Shown one piece after another: positions 12,273-32,100 of a stretch of DNA of 64,000 nt (positions are counted from its first letter, which is position 1; each line of letters opens with the position of its first letter). The translations under genes were made by a program, and so were the position numbers. The notes below the pieces were generated by a model. That model did not search any database and was not told where the DNA came from. It saw nothing but the letters and a program-made list of their open reading frames with translations. The stretch covers positions 1,107,053 through 1,171,052 of the forward strand of contig NW_019775180.1 in assembly GCF_001039355.2 (NCBI RefSeq). Reading direction: 5' to 3'. The stretch comes from Lingula anatina (Eukaryota > Brachiopoda > Lingulata > Lingulida > Lingulidae).

Positions 12273-12688
12273 GTGCATGTACATGGCACTGGGTAACAAC
12301 AATGGGACATGGGCATCAAAATTTCAACATGGCACTGATGAGCACACTTTCTGCTTAGAATATGCATCATATTTTGCTTTATATTCATAAATTTTGGAAA
12401 AAGTAAAGAGTAAACAAGAGTCCCTTAACTTCACAAATTTGGGAAAGCACACCGCGATCCTGAATATGTTTGCCCCAGATTTAAGGGCTGTTAGAGTGTC
12501 ATTTCAGATAAGAATTAAAAAGTCAAAAATACACAGCAATGTTTGGAAACACAAAATCGTCTGTTATAACAAGACAAATCCACCCTCTTTCACATGAAAG
12601 CACCCCCATTGTAATCCAACACATACAAGTATTTTGACAGACTTTCAAAAATGATAACCCATTGTTACCCAGTACTGTGGATGTGCAC
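12273..12688. mobile_element. Inverted-repeat element, family A, allelic copy
   Basis: Allelic counterpart of 7921-8335 with the same ends and a few substitutions. Confidence 0.65.
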
Positions 12689-13925
12689 AATGTGAATACC
12701 CAATTTCCTAACACATTATTTTTCTAATGATCAATAAAAAGTTTTTTCCTCGTAAAAGTTAAAATTTATTTTGATTTAACAAACTAATATTGGACCTACA
12801 TCATATACAAAATTGTATTGCATACCATTATTACCTTCACTATTTCCCTCTTTATATAGCAATCTTCATATCCATGAAGTGCTTTAAGAAGGCAGGAGAG
12901 TATTTGCTTCTATCTTTAACTTAAACTATTATGATTGTGTTTACTTTTAAGTTTATATTAAAATCAATGCATAATTTTTTTTTCCACAAAAACTGTCAGC
13001 ATGCAATAAGTTTCTGGCATAATTTTAACAAAGCCGACATCTATCTCATTTTTATCATCATTATTAATATATAATGTTTATATAAGTATATAATGTTTAT
13101 ATAAGTGTATAGGTAAACATCTTGAGCTTTTTTAACACAACTTCTGATATGCTTTTTACAGTGTCAGAAAGTTGCTAGTGAACTGGAATAATGTCAAGAA
13201 TTTTCATGGCCAGCATGTCAAGCTATAAATATATTAAAGATCCCCTAAATGCTAAATATGATATAACTTAGGGCAAAACATAGACATCATTCAGAAAAAA
13301 ATTACTAGTATAACGTCATTCATTCATGCATAAAGTCTTCAGTTTCACAAATAATTTTACCTTTTGTGTGCTTGTCCTCTTCATGCTCCAGTTAGCACAA
13401 AAACTATATGGTTGGAATATTTTAGGCAACAACATGATAACAGACCAGGATGTCTAAAACATTCTAAATTACACAATAATAACAATTACAAAATAAGGCT
13501 GCCATGTGAATAACTCTAGATGCTGTTATTCATGAGTTTTTTTAAATCTGTGACAGTACTACACTGTACTTCAAACCCCTGAACATAAGCATTTTCCCCC
13601 CGACATTAAAATCGTTCATCATTCATCTTGGCTCACAGTATATATATATCAATTTGCTACTTTTCCATCAAATTGGCATGGTCAGAAAGATTGTATTTAT
13701 AGGTACGAACAGTATGCCAGAGTGAATCCAAGAACAACAAAAATTACTATACTTCTATTTTCCATATTTTTTCAAATGTAGACACATGAAAAATCAATAA
13801 CTCAGGGTGCAAGTATACACTTCCAATTGAAAATACTTTAGAACTGGAATGTATGCAAGTGGAAACATTGACAATGTTGTTTAAAAATTTTCTACCACTT
13901 GGATTCATTGTCAACTAAAATCACT

Positions 13926-16402
13926 TCATTTTTGAATCATATCATAATTCCCTTCCTCAGGATCTTCATACACATCTGGATCTGCTCCTACAGTATAATA
14001 ATCTTCAATTCCACCAACTACCTCTGCTTCATGGTATCCATCACCAGTACTATACATTAGGTCAGGGTCCTCTTCTTCACCACTGTTGGTTTGCAAGCGA
14101 CCATAAGTAGCATCAACTGGTGGCTTTTTTCCCTTCCCAACCCTAATGTGGTCATACTCAACATCTTGAGCATGGTCACTGGAAACAACTGTCTTTTTAC
14201 CTTGTGGAATCAGTACTGGGTTTGGTTTCTTTTTCACTGTCTTGTTAGTGTGCAATGCTGCTGGTGGTTGATAATGTTCCTCGTGAAAGTGATCATCAGT
14301 TTCTGCATGCTGTTTCCAGGCATTGTCTTGAATATCTTGTGGTTGGGAATATATTGTTCCTTCTTTATCTGGTTTTGGTTTCAGGGGGGGCTTTGGCTTT
14401 GGTTTGGGTTTGGGTTTGTTTTGTTGTTGAACTTTTAATTTGTCTTCTAATTCTCTGGCAAATCCTGTGGCCCCTTTACTACTGACCTTGTTATCTGATC
14501 TTGTGTACCTTCTGTCAGGAAGCTCAGGGGATGGGGATGTTGTAGAAATGGATGCAGTTCTTTTCTCAGCAGTTTGTTCTTTGATTTGTCTTAACCTGTC
14601 ATTGATAAGCAAAAATATATCGTTTCCCTCCTTTGTAGCAAGTGAAAAAAGTCCTTCACCAGAGTTGCACTTTCGCCCTGCCTCAAACTGGAAGTTGGTT
14701 TTGCTGCGACCATACCGTCTGATAAATCTAAACGGCCAAATATACTCCACTCTGCCTGTGTGAAGATTGACCATGGAAATGTTCATGGCATTTACATGTA
14801 AATCATAGTCACCTGTGAGTCTACAGCGCCTAGAAACTTCATTGTCAACTATTTTTATTCTAAATACCCCAGCTGAAAAAAGAAGAGAATATCAAATGAA
14901 AACAATGTCAACATAAAGTATACACACACAAAAAAAACAAAAAAACAGAAAATAAAACTTGTAACTTGTAGATCACGAGGTTATTTATATAATACACTAT
15001 ATATATATATATATATATATGTATCTATCTATACTAGTACATGTAGAACTACATTGATTTTATATTATTCCCAACAAAATATGTGCCAAAAATAATGTGC
15101 TGGGATATGGTCAAGTGTTGCAAATATTTAATTTTATAAGAAGAAATTTTTTTCATTTCAACATTTCAATTCTACAGTTTGACCTGATCTACAAAAACTG
15201 GAATCACGAGCTGAAAGAGAAAAGTGTGGAGACTTTCAGGACTTTTCTTTAAGTACTTTTCAAATTAATAAGCCAATTTCCTTCTTAAAAACTAGTCAAT
15301 AACATTTTGCAAGAACATATGCGGTACAAATACTTACGATTTTCAGCACATGCATATAGTGCACTTTCATCAAAATGAGCTTCATCAGAGTTGAGACTAG
15401 TCATGGATTCTCCTTTTTGCATTGTTTGCTGACAATTGGTATAAAGAACTCCTCGGGAAACACAATTCTCAATTGTTCCAACCCACTGACGTAGTTCCTC
15501 CTCGCTGTCTGTTGAGAAGAGTTTTGGTTTAACTGATGTGCTAAAGGTCACTTGAAATATAAGTTCTCTTCCACCTGTTGTCTGAGTCTGCTTTATATTC
15601 TTAATATCTGACAGAAAGATTGTGCTTTTTTTAAGCTCTGGTCCCTTCTTTTCCTGGTCCTCATAGAAGGATAACCTTGGTGAATCCACACTAGTGCCTG
15701 CTGCATAGAGAACACACCACCGTCTAACCCAGGTTTTTCCCTGAAATGTACACCATCTTTTTCGTGAATCACCAGTTGAAGTAGTCAGAGGCAACTCACA
15801 AGTCAGTCATAAAAATAGGTGAAAGGATGGTAGCTTATACGTACACCACACCTTAACCAGACATGAACATTTTTATTATACCAGTAACTTCCTGATTACT
15901 ATAAATTTACGACGTACATGCGATAAATTAGACATACGGCTTGATTCATTAACATACCAGTTTCCAAACAAGTCCACATATCCATCACGGAATGAGATTG
16001 AATCGAAGAACAAAAATCACGCAATTAATAAATATATTTTAACGCCAAAGTTTAAAACTGCATCCTTTCAGCAACCGCAGGTTGGGACTAATTTTTAGAT
16101 CTAGAAAAAGTTGATTTATGATTCATCGGTGATAGTATATCTTTGGTTGACCGAAGGTCAGGAATAGCATGCTATCTATAATGGCCTACTTTACCAATAA
16201 TTTCCTTGCTGGTTCGACTGGGGTCGGGCATTGACGGCATCAGAACTAAATGCCCTAGTACATGTATACAGTATCTGCGAAATTAAGGAAGTCTCGAAAA
16301 GAGTCCCTAAAATATTTTAACATTTGGGACGAAAAATCAAAAACATACCTTAAGTGGTGCATTCAGCCAACAAAACACGTATCCTTCTTTAACAGCCTCC
16401 AC
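13926..16402 (-). CDS. Docking protein (DOK family): PH + IRS-type PTB adaptor
   Basis: Three minus-strand exons join in frame: 16402-16349, 15740-15338 and 14872-13926, 467 residues. Residues 1 to about 125 form a PH domain (VKEGYVFCW, then GKTWVRRWCVLY, ending ELRQWVGTIENC). About 155-255 form an IRS-type PTB domain with the DOK-typical blocks WPFRFIRRYGR, FQFEAGRKC and GNDIFLLINDRL. A Lys-Pro repeat (KPKPKPKPKP) and a tail with Tyr motifs (YSQP, YDHI, YGRL, YSTG, YEDP, YDMI) follow; DOK proteins use such tyrosines to dock SH2 proteins such as RasGAP below receptor tyrosine kinases. Start problem: the first codon after an in-frame TAA is GTG at 16402-16400 in a perfect GCCACC-G Kozak context, with no ATG where family members start. 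Family call firm; the DOK1/2/3 paralogue cannot be named. Confidence 0.9.
15001..15020. repeat. (TA)n microsatellite in DOK intron 2
   Basis: About 20 bases of TA between the PTB and PH exons. Confidence 0.8.
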
Positions 16403-16799
16403 GGTGGCGTTTTAGCATATCACGGTTTGAATTTTTAGTTTTTATCAAGTACAAACTCTTAACAAGGAAGTAACGTGGAGAACAAGAAATTGTGAAGTAT
16501 CACGGGTACCCGGAAGTAAAATAATCAATGTTAATGGATTTTAAATGAATATTTGATGATTTACTTATCATATAAAACTAACTTTAAAGTCGTCGCTCCG
16601 AAGCTCCTGAAATAGGAAATTTACGTACCTTTTGTTTTACTAGTCATTGACCCAATTTCTTTTACTCTATAGTAGGTCAAGGTCGAACGGTGGGCAACGT
16701 TGATGGCACGCTAATCTTGTGTTGTGCTTAATATTGTAGTTCATCCTATTTTGAAAATGCCTGCTGGGCTCTGAAGTTCAAGCCTTAACTGTTTTAGCA
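16403..16799. promoter_or_regulatory. Shared intergenic region between DOK-like and DDX41 genes
   Basis: About 400 bases separate the divergent start codons. AGGTCAAGGTC near 16674 resembles a nuclear-receptor half-site pair. Bidirectional promoter use is inferred from the layout. Confidence 0.4.
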
Positions 16800-23896
<7,097 letters not shown>

Positions 23897-24810
23897 CACC
23901 TCAAGGGAATTCCAATTCATTTCAAGGGAGATGGCCTAGATATAATACTTATGACTCTGAAGGCATTGTATTTGCCCCTGGGACAGGCCCCATACACACA
24001 AGCTAAGGCAAATAGCATTGGTAAAGTGAAGTTGGGACAGCGAGAAAATTTAGATGCGTCTGATTCTGCTAATTAAGAAAGATTATGACAAACCCGAAAC
24101 AAGCGGACCAGTTACTATGCAATGTAAAATGACTGGAGACAGTTGTATGGCAAAAACCAATCTTTAAAGCCTGATTTTGGTCTTAACAAACCCTTTGTAG
24201 TAAAGGTTTTTCACAGCTGGAACTGGTAACTTAGTGCACATCCCCACTTTTGATGTAGTTACCTGTGTATTAACTGTTACTGTTAATATATCGTTTTACA
24301 TTTTTTAAACAAATGCTGAACATTTAAGTCACTTTTCAAACTAACCACAATATAGTTGAAAGGTAAAGTAGAACAGTTGTTAGTGGGAAACTAGTAAATT
24401 AGATATGGATTTACTTAAGTGTAATGTGCACTGCCGAATGTGCACAAATTGTTGCATCAAAAATCATTCAAGTCACCAAATCAGGGTTACTAGAAATGTC
24501 AATTCTAAAATTCTACAACTTTTTAAGCAATCACACACATTTTGTTAGCAATTTTTCCAATTTCTGTGGATTGGCACAAATTTCATTGGCTTATCTCAGC
24601 TTTTTTGTAAGCCAGGCATGTGATGAAGCTCTACTTATGAAAGAAATCTCACATCATTGCAGTTTTATTGCAACCAATCAAACATCTTTCTAACAGATCT
24701 TACTCAAGCCCTGTACAATCGTATAATGCTTTGAAAAAAATGACATTAAATTTAAGATACTCTACCTTTAATTCTTCTGTAAAATAAAACTTGTACAAAT
24801 AAATTCTTTT
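23897..24810 (+). other. 3' UTR of DDX41 with poly(A) signals
   Basis: No coding signal. AATAAA occurs at 24783-24788 and 24798-24803, about 900 bases after the stop, and these are the likely polyadenylation signals. Confidence 0.6.
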
Positions 24811-24821
24811 TTATGTATATG

Positions 24822-26135
24822 TTTATTCAATAATTTGTTTTTGGCCACCATATAGTAGAAATCTTGTAGATGTGAAGTAGAATGCCTTGGTCGCCATTAG
24901 AAAAGACAATTGTGCAATAGGTAACAAAACTTGAAAAAATAACATGACCAGAGTTTCCATTCTGATTTCTACATATAACAAGCACGGTTCCATGAACCTA
25001 TAAACCTTTTCTGAACTGAAAATTTTTATCATCTAGATTGTCGACTTCCACATACTGCAGAGAAAGCATGACGTAACAAGTACCCATTTAATTTCAAAGA
25101 TCCTCTTTCCAGCCAATGGTATATGCTCTTTCAAAACCAGGCACTTCTCTCCATACTATGTGCATCACACCTACATCTTTGTGTACTTTGCTGAACACTT
25201 ATTAGGAAATTTCTGTGAAACGTTCTACATGAACAAAAACTTAAGAAAGCCCCTCCATTTAATTCTTGCCTCAAGTCTCCTTTTTAAGAAGCAATGTTTT
25301 GATCTTGCACAAAAATTGCACATAATAAACTCTGCTACTGGAGCACAATTTGCGATATTTTACATGCATTTACAGAATGCACAGAAATCCAAAAAACATC
25401 TACATTGTAACAGTTAAGGCTGCAAGGTTCTTCTTTGCTCCCCAATAACTGCTGAGGTAGTTGCCTACATAAGTGTTACAGCTTTCAGTATCAAAATTCC
25501 ACCTGGGCACAATTCAAAATCGTAAATGCTATCATTTACTTTTCAAGACAGTTTTGAATGCATTACTACAGATGCATACATGTAAACGTTATTTATACTA
25601 CTTTGTGTAAAAAGTATTCACTCAATGAAGGTATAATTTCAATGTTTATGCTACATCTGCCAAAAGTGTTATAGCACACATACGTAAGGTTTTGTAGGGT
25701 TCAAATGAAACACTGGACTCTTCACCAGACCAACTGCACTTGTAGTTATATGAATGCTCTAAAATCTTAAGTCCCTTCTCGTCTCTGCATAAGGCACCCT
25801 CCCCCTTTGAATACTCCCAAGTTTCAATCAATTGTGACCAAAAATTGTCATCACATTGGAATACTTAAACAGCTGCTCCCAGAGCACTTTACATATATAA
25901 CATATCATGCCGTCACATTAAGCGGTTCAAACACCCGTTCTCTTCTAGAGGGTTCAGATCCAACTCTCCTTCTCGGAATTTGGATGCTTGGTGCGATCCC
26001 AAAATCCACCATCTAGGCAGAGGGCTGCAGTCTGGGGAGCAACATAATCACTGCTCCTCAGTGTAGTAAGGCAAGTCACATCTTTGCAGAAAAGCAACTA
26101 TCATTTGTAAGAAAAAATCCTAAGTTTCAAAGTCA
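24822..26135 (-). other. 3' UTR of PPP2R2 with poly(A) signal
   Basis: A minus-strand AATAAA (24827-24822) lies about 1.3 kb after the PPP2R2 stop and within 20-40 bases of the DDX41 signals, so the genes end tail to tail. No reading frame in the interval looks coding. Confidence 0.55.
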
Positions 26136-29100
26136 CTAGTCTTTGCTTTGGAAAATATACAAATTGTTTGTAGCTGCTACTGCTATTACATTTTCTGATG
26201 GATGCCAGCCAGCATGCAAGATTTTCTTACTAAAGTCTAAAGAGTCCACACTTATTTCATCTTTCTTTCTTTTTCCACCTGAGCAAACTTTCCTAGGTTT
26301 TAATACTGTCCTTGGTTTCATATTTTCTCGAGATGCTTCCAAAGTTACATCCCTCTTACTCTCCCTATCAAACATGCGGAAGAAATTGTTGTAGGACCCA
26401 GTCATGATGTGCCTAAAATAGCAATGAAGAAAATATATGAGAAACTGCAGCAATAATTAACATTATAGGACCTATTTTGGGCAGTAACCCATTGGCCATT
26501 TTACACTGATATCCAACTGTTTTATAAATGCAAGATTAATTTGATGGGATCAAAACGTATGTGGAATGAAAATTCAAAAAAAAAAATTGTTTAGGACATT
26601 ATGTTTGCATAATAAGAGTGGCATTGAAGCCACATTGGTTGCCAGTCCCGTCCTACAAAGCTCAGAGAGAAATTTTGTTTTCAGGCCAAACTACCACTTA
26701 CTTAATCACAGATCGATTTCTACTTTTGTTGTGTTTGAATTATTTTCCTTCAAAAAATATCTGACAATGAAAGGTCTAAGGTTTGTGCAAGTTTGACAAA
26801 CATTTCATTTAAAAACAAGCAGAACAGAAGAGCAATTTTCAAAGCATTAAAACATTACCTGTCATCACCACTCCAAGCACACTCAAACTTGTCAAAGATG
26901 CAGTCATTTTCATACAGTGAGCACAGCTTACTACGAAGAAATTCATGTACAGGGTATGTTTCTATTGGCTTAGAGTCCATATTCAGATCCCAAACTTTGA
27001 CAGATAAATAATCACGAGATATTAGGTATCTGCCACTATGACTAAATTTGACATCTGATATACTGGATATAATCTCTGAGAAGAAACTTCGGTTAGTTGG
27101 ATCCTCTGGCTCTTCAAATACTGCAATAGAAATACAGATATTGACCATACGAAAAATAACTATCTCTCAGAGAGAATAATGATAATCAGATCAATTTACA
27201 ATATTGGATATTTAAATAAATTAACATCTTTGCAGGTAACTATCACCTAAAACTCTTTTTTTAATGCATGTAACATCAATGTCTGCAGGTAACGGGGCCT
27301 GTAATGTACTGTTCATCCATTCAGGCACGTTTACCCTACACTTCAATATGCCTGCCGCTATCATTATGTCATAACACAGCATAGTTAAGCCACACAAATG
27401 TCTTGACAGGCATGTCTTCAGGAATATATCAAGGCTTACCAAAGCAGTCCTTGAAAATCATACTCACATTTTGTATGTTGATCACAAAGTGCCCTGGACC
27501 TCATGTCACATAACCTTATACTGCCCTTGCTACTACTATATACAAACACGTTACACATGCTTGGGTGGAATTCTGCTGCAGTTATCACTTCATTCAATTC
27601 TTCCATATTAGCTGGTTTAATATCAACAATGTCTAAAAATGCTGGTTAAAGAGTCAAACAAAATTTGCATCTTTTAATTATTCCTTATTTTCTACAAAGA
27701 TGTTTTTTTAATATAAATATTCTCCAAGTCTAATCTGCACATTGTCTACAAAAAAAAGAATCATACAATCTAAAATGCAATAATCAAGGATACTAAAACT
27801 TTGGTCGGTAATCTCAAGGTGCCACAGATTAATCCTAAGGTCATCTGCAGACATATAAGTTTCCTGGTCACTGTTGACAGAAATGGAGTTAATATGGTAG
27901 GTGTGTGCATTAGCAAACACACGACGTGGACTAGCTTCAACCATCAATTCCATAGGTTTGAGAATTGGCACCCGCAGTGCTTTTACAGATGTAGGGTCTC
28001 GCAACATGCCAGTCTCATCCTTTGTGTTGAAACCTTCTGGTCGCTTGTCTCTCTCTGAAATCTTCCATAATTTGATTGTTTTATCTGAAACAAAAACAAG
28101 TAAAGGTTGTCTAAGAATATATTCAAACAGAAAAATGGACACAGTGTCTACCATTATTAAATACATCTGTTTGCAGGTGAAAGGACCTGCAAAGTACTGT
28201 CCATCCATTCAAGCACATTTACCCCACACTTCAATATGCCTGCTGTTATCATTATGCTATAACACAGCACAGTTACACCACACAAATGTCTTGACAAGCA
28301 TCCCCTCGCCAAGGCCCTTATAAAATAAAACAAATTGTTTATTTCTTTTAAATAGTTTCAGACACGCTCCTACCATTTGTTGAAAGCAAGAAATTGGCTG
28401 GATTGGCTCTCCTTAACCATCTTATTTTGTTGATCTTTTCTTCAATTTCTAAACTCTTCAAGTAATCAAACTCTGGTTCATGACTCTGGAAAGTGCTATA
28501 CACATTGTATTCCCCACGATGAGTCTGGTTGGCTTTGCCCTATGAAATGCAAAAAAAGCTTTTGTAGTGTTATTAGGGGACTACTGCATTTTAGACTGCA
28601 TTCAGCCTGAGCCAGACCAACTAAGAATGCAAACAGTCTAGCAATCTTTGACAGGCTGATTATATATTTAATTATACTGCAGCTCAATATATTAACTCTT
28701 GTCTGTGATGCTTTGAGGCCATTACTTGGTTTAACTTGTACTGTATGTGAATGGCAGATAAAAAGTAGCAGCAAGTCAAAAGTGAATAAAAGAATGTAGA
28801 AAGCAAACCCATTTAAGTCTTTAAATATCTGTTCAAAATTATCAAAGGCTAATAAATCTCAACTTTGAAATCAAAACATACATATATCAACGACTGGCTG
28901 ACTCCAACTACTGATTTGTCAGGAAGCATATCTTACAGTTGGCATAAAGTAATGCACATAAATAACTCTGGTAGCACAATCAATCATTTTATAAAAAAGA
29001 TCCCCAAATCTTAAAAGTTGTACTTATCCATTAATTGGAAATGTGCACCATTTCAAATAGCTACTCTATTTTATGCATAACCGAAGGAATAGTAGGCTTT

Positions 29101-32100
29101 TGTCCTAAGATAACACTTAACTAAAGCTAAGCAAAGGATAATGTGGCACTCTTTATTATACAAAATAGAAGTTGTGGTTTTCGATTCTAATTATTCTATT
29201 ATGAACACCATATCTATGTGGACTGCTTTTTAATGGTTATTTTCTCATATCATACAACATCATAGTGGCAATGACAGAAATACCAGGATATGGACAAAAA
29301 CATCAGTTACCAGGAATGGTGTGATGTATAAGACAAACAGTTAGGAAGAATAGTGACAGTAGTAGTACCGAAGAAAAGATTGTTGCCACTTGAAAATATT
29401 TTTTAAATAACTCATTATTTACTAAAAGGAACACAAACAGTACAAATGCAACTAAAACCACATACTGTCGCAACTTAATATATATATATATCAGTGAAGT
29501 TGGATTGTTACAATTCTGTGGGAATACTGTTCACACACAGAGCACGACCAGGCATTCCCTTACTAAATAGTCAGCTGCTGACCACCCTTCAGATGTGCTC
29601 ACCAACTCATCACGCTGGAATATGACAACACGTCCTCCCTTGTCACCCGTGGCTAAGAGCTCTCCATCATGGTTGAATTCCACACAGGAGATGATGTCAG
29701 CTAGAAAGAAAGAGGAAAAGGTTACCCCATTTAACAGATACTAATACATAAACAAAACACAGTAGATGTTGAACCGTTGATGCTGATGGATTGCTGCTGG
29801 TTTATTGGATTTACAAGGTTTCAAAGGCAGATTGTTCCAAGGACACATTTGCATTGGAGACCGTTTAACTGTGCAGGGTGCAAATTGAGCAGCAAAGATC
29901 TTACTCAATGCCACTGTTAACACAATATTTCTACTTCTGGGACATCAATAAACAGAGAATCATGGCTAAAAGCATCTAGATCAATCATTTTACTTTCATT
30001 TGCTTGTATGATGGCCTCTACGTTCAAGTCAGCTACAAACTATAACTCATACTGTAATGACAATAACATCTCTGTTTAGGAATGAAACATTACTAAGTCA
30101 CTTTATACAAGTCAGCATTTAACTTCCCATTAATATGGCTCATCCCACTCAATTCTGCAGTTACTGATAAGTTGCACTATACTTAAAAGTAAACAGGAAG
30201 CCTTTATTTTTTCATCATAAAGACAACTCTATGACCTTTACAACCTAGAGCACCTATCACTGAACATTTGTCTGAGATGATGCCATCATTATGGCATTAA
30301 AGACAACCTTCATTATATATCTTATGATACCCTTGCAGATTCTAAAAAAACAATTTTGTGGCAATCTGTGTAATGTTCGTACTTCTACAAGATACTAGGA
30401 TACTAACAGACAGGTGCAAGCCATATGTCTAGGGGACTTGCTCAATTTCTACATACTACTCTACAATTTAACATATACATGACATTGCAATACTACATTC
30501 CCCGTTCCATTCAGTACTTGTTTCATTCTATCATATCTAATTTTCACGAAAGCATTACAAGACATCTAACAATGGGCAATAAATATCTGATGTTGTTTTT
30601 GTCAAAATAATCCAATATTACAATAAAATTATTTGACTTTTAAGTAAATGATTAAAAATTATAAAACATGCATAATGATGTACACTTGGACTTATAAAAT
30701 GAGCCACACTTTTACTGCATTTTTTAGTTATTTTTATTAGGACATGCATGCCAGATTCATTTGTAATATAACATCATTTAAGTCTTCTTCAGTAATACAA
30801 AGTATTCTCCAAATTAAGAATGTATAAGGGAAGAATGCAATTTGAAAACTTGGAAGCACCTACAATGCAGACCTCTGCTATGTGAAGAGGCCTTAAAACA
30901 TTCTTCAAAAAATTCTTTTACATGATAAATACTAGGAGACCCTAATTCAGTTAAAATTGTAGAACGTATTTCTTTACCAAATAAATATGGCTCTATTCTA
31001 AAAATTTATCAAAATCTATCCATTTACAAACTATTGTCTACAAAAACACAACCTTCTTTTTTGGCAGAGGTAAACATCAAACAAGCCCCTTCACTTCTTT
31101 CAACTGAGGCTTACACTCACTTTTTATAAATGAACTGACATTTTCATCTTCAAACAGAACCGTAACATGACAAACAAATGGGATTTACAAGACATGACAG
31201 CTCTCTAAACCGACAGTTGCATGATAGTAAAGGTACATATCTGATTTAACTAGACATGTTTTCTTAAAATAAATGCGTTTGATATTAATTTAGTTGACGG
31301 GAAGTGTTTCTTAATAGTACTTAAACATTCAATCACAAGACTACAGTACCGGCTGAAACTTGGTACCCACCTTCAGTAACATCTTCTTCTACTGTGCCTT
31401 TGACCTGAGAAAAGCACCACTGAATATCACCCCCATTCGCTGAAAATAGAAAACAAACGGTTATACAAAATGCAAAATATGACATCTTTATAAAATCCAG
31501 AATTCACGTTGACGAAAGAATGTATTCTTCCTGTCGGTGTCAGTGTCAATGGGGTGTATGGGGAGTAGTTCAATTTGAGGATGCATTTACCACTATACCT
31601 GTCATCATAGAGCATCAGTTTGTGGTTTCTGCCACAAAAAAATCCCTGATGTAGGCTTGGGAGTTGAGCAAATTAATCAGTAACCGCTGTTAGGCACGAT
31701 GGTGGCCGATTTGAGACTCACTTCCCAGCCAACGGAATTTCAAAATGGCGCACCTCGATTTCATGACGTCATTACTATGCATCCCGTAGGATTGTGGGAA
31801 TGGAAGGAAAATGATGGATGCGGTGCTGTACACCCGTGAGATAAACTTATTGATTATAAATCATAAATGTAAACGGGCGAGTAAAAAAATAACTTTGAGT
31901 AGAATGCATTGCAAAAAAAAATGCTGTATACATATGACTAAAATATCTGTTACTCAATCACAATGACGCACATAGTTTTGATATGAAATTATAGAATTTT
32001 TTATCAGTTTATAGGCCTAATCATTATATTTATTTCATCATTATCATTTCCTAATTTAAAATTTCAACTTTTGATTTTTCAGCAAATGGTCAAGATAAGG

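Larger units (their letters stand above)
11363..14331. repeat. Copy 2 of duplicated (probably allelic) locus
   Basis: Matches 7018-11361 but lacks the 1385-bp transposon. It runs without a break into the rest of the DOK-like gene. The possible CCDC172 last exon recurs at 11372-11624 with no upstream exons. Confidence 0.8.

Noticed and set aside
14091-14763. Long plus-strand frames opposite the DOK-like exon
   Set aside because: Antisense shadows of a clear PTB-domain exon; hydrophobic runs come from the reverse of Lys-Pro codons.
27708-28208. 166-codon minus-strand frame taken as one unit
   Set aside because: Only 27794-28084 is exon (WD40 blades); the rest is intron including a repeat.
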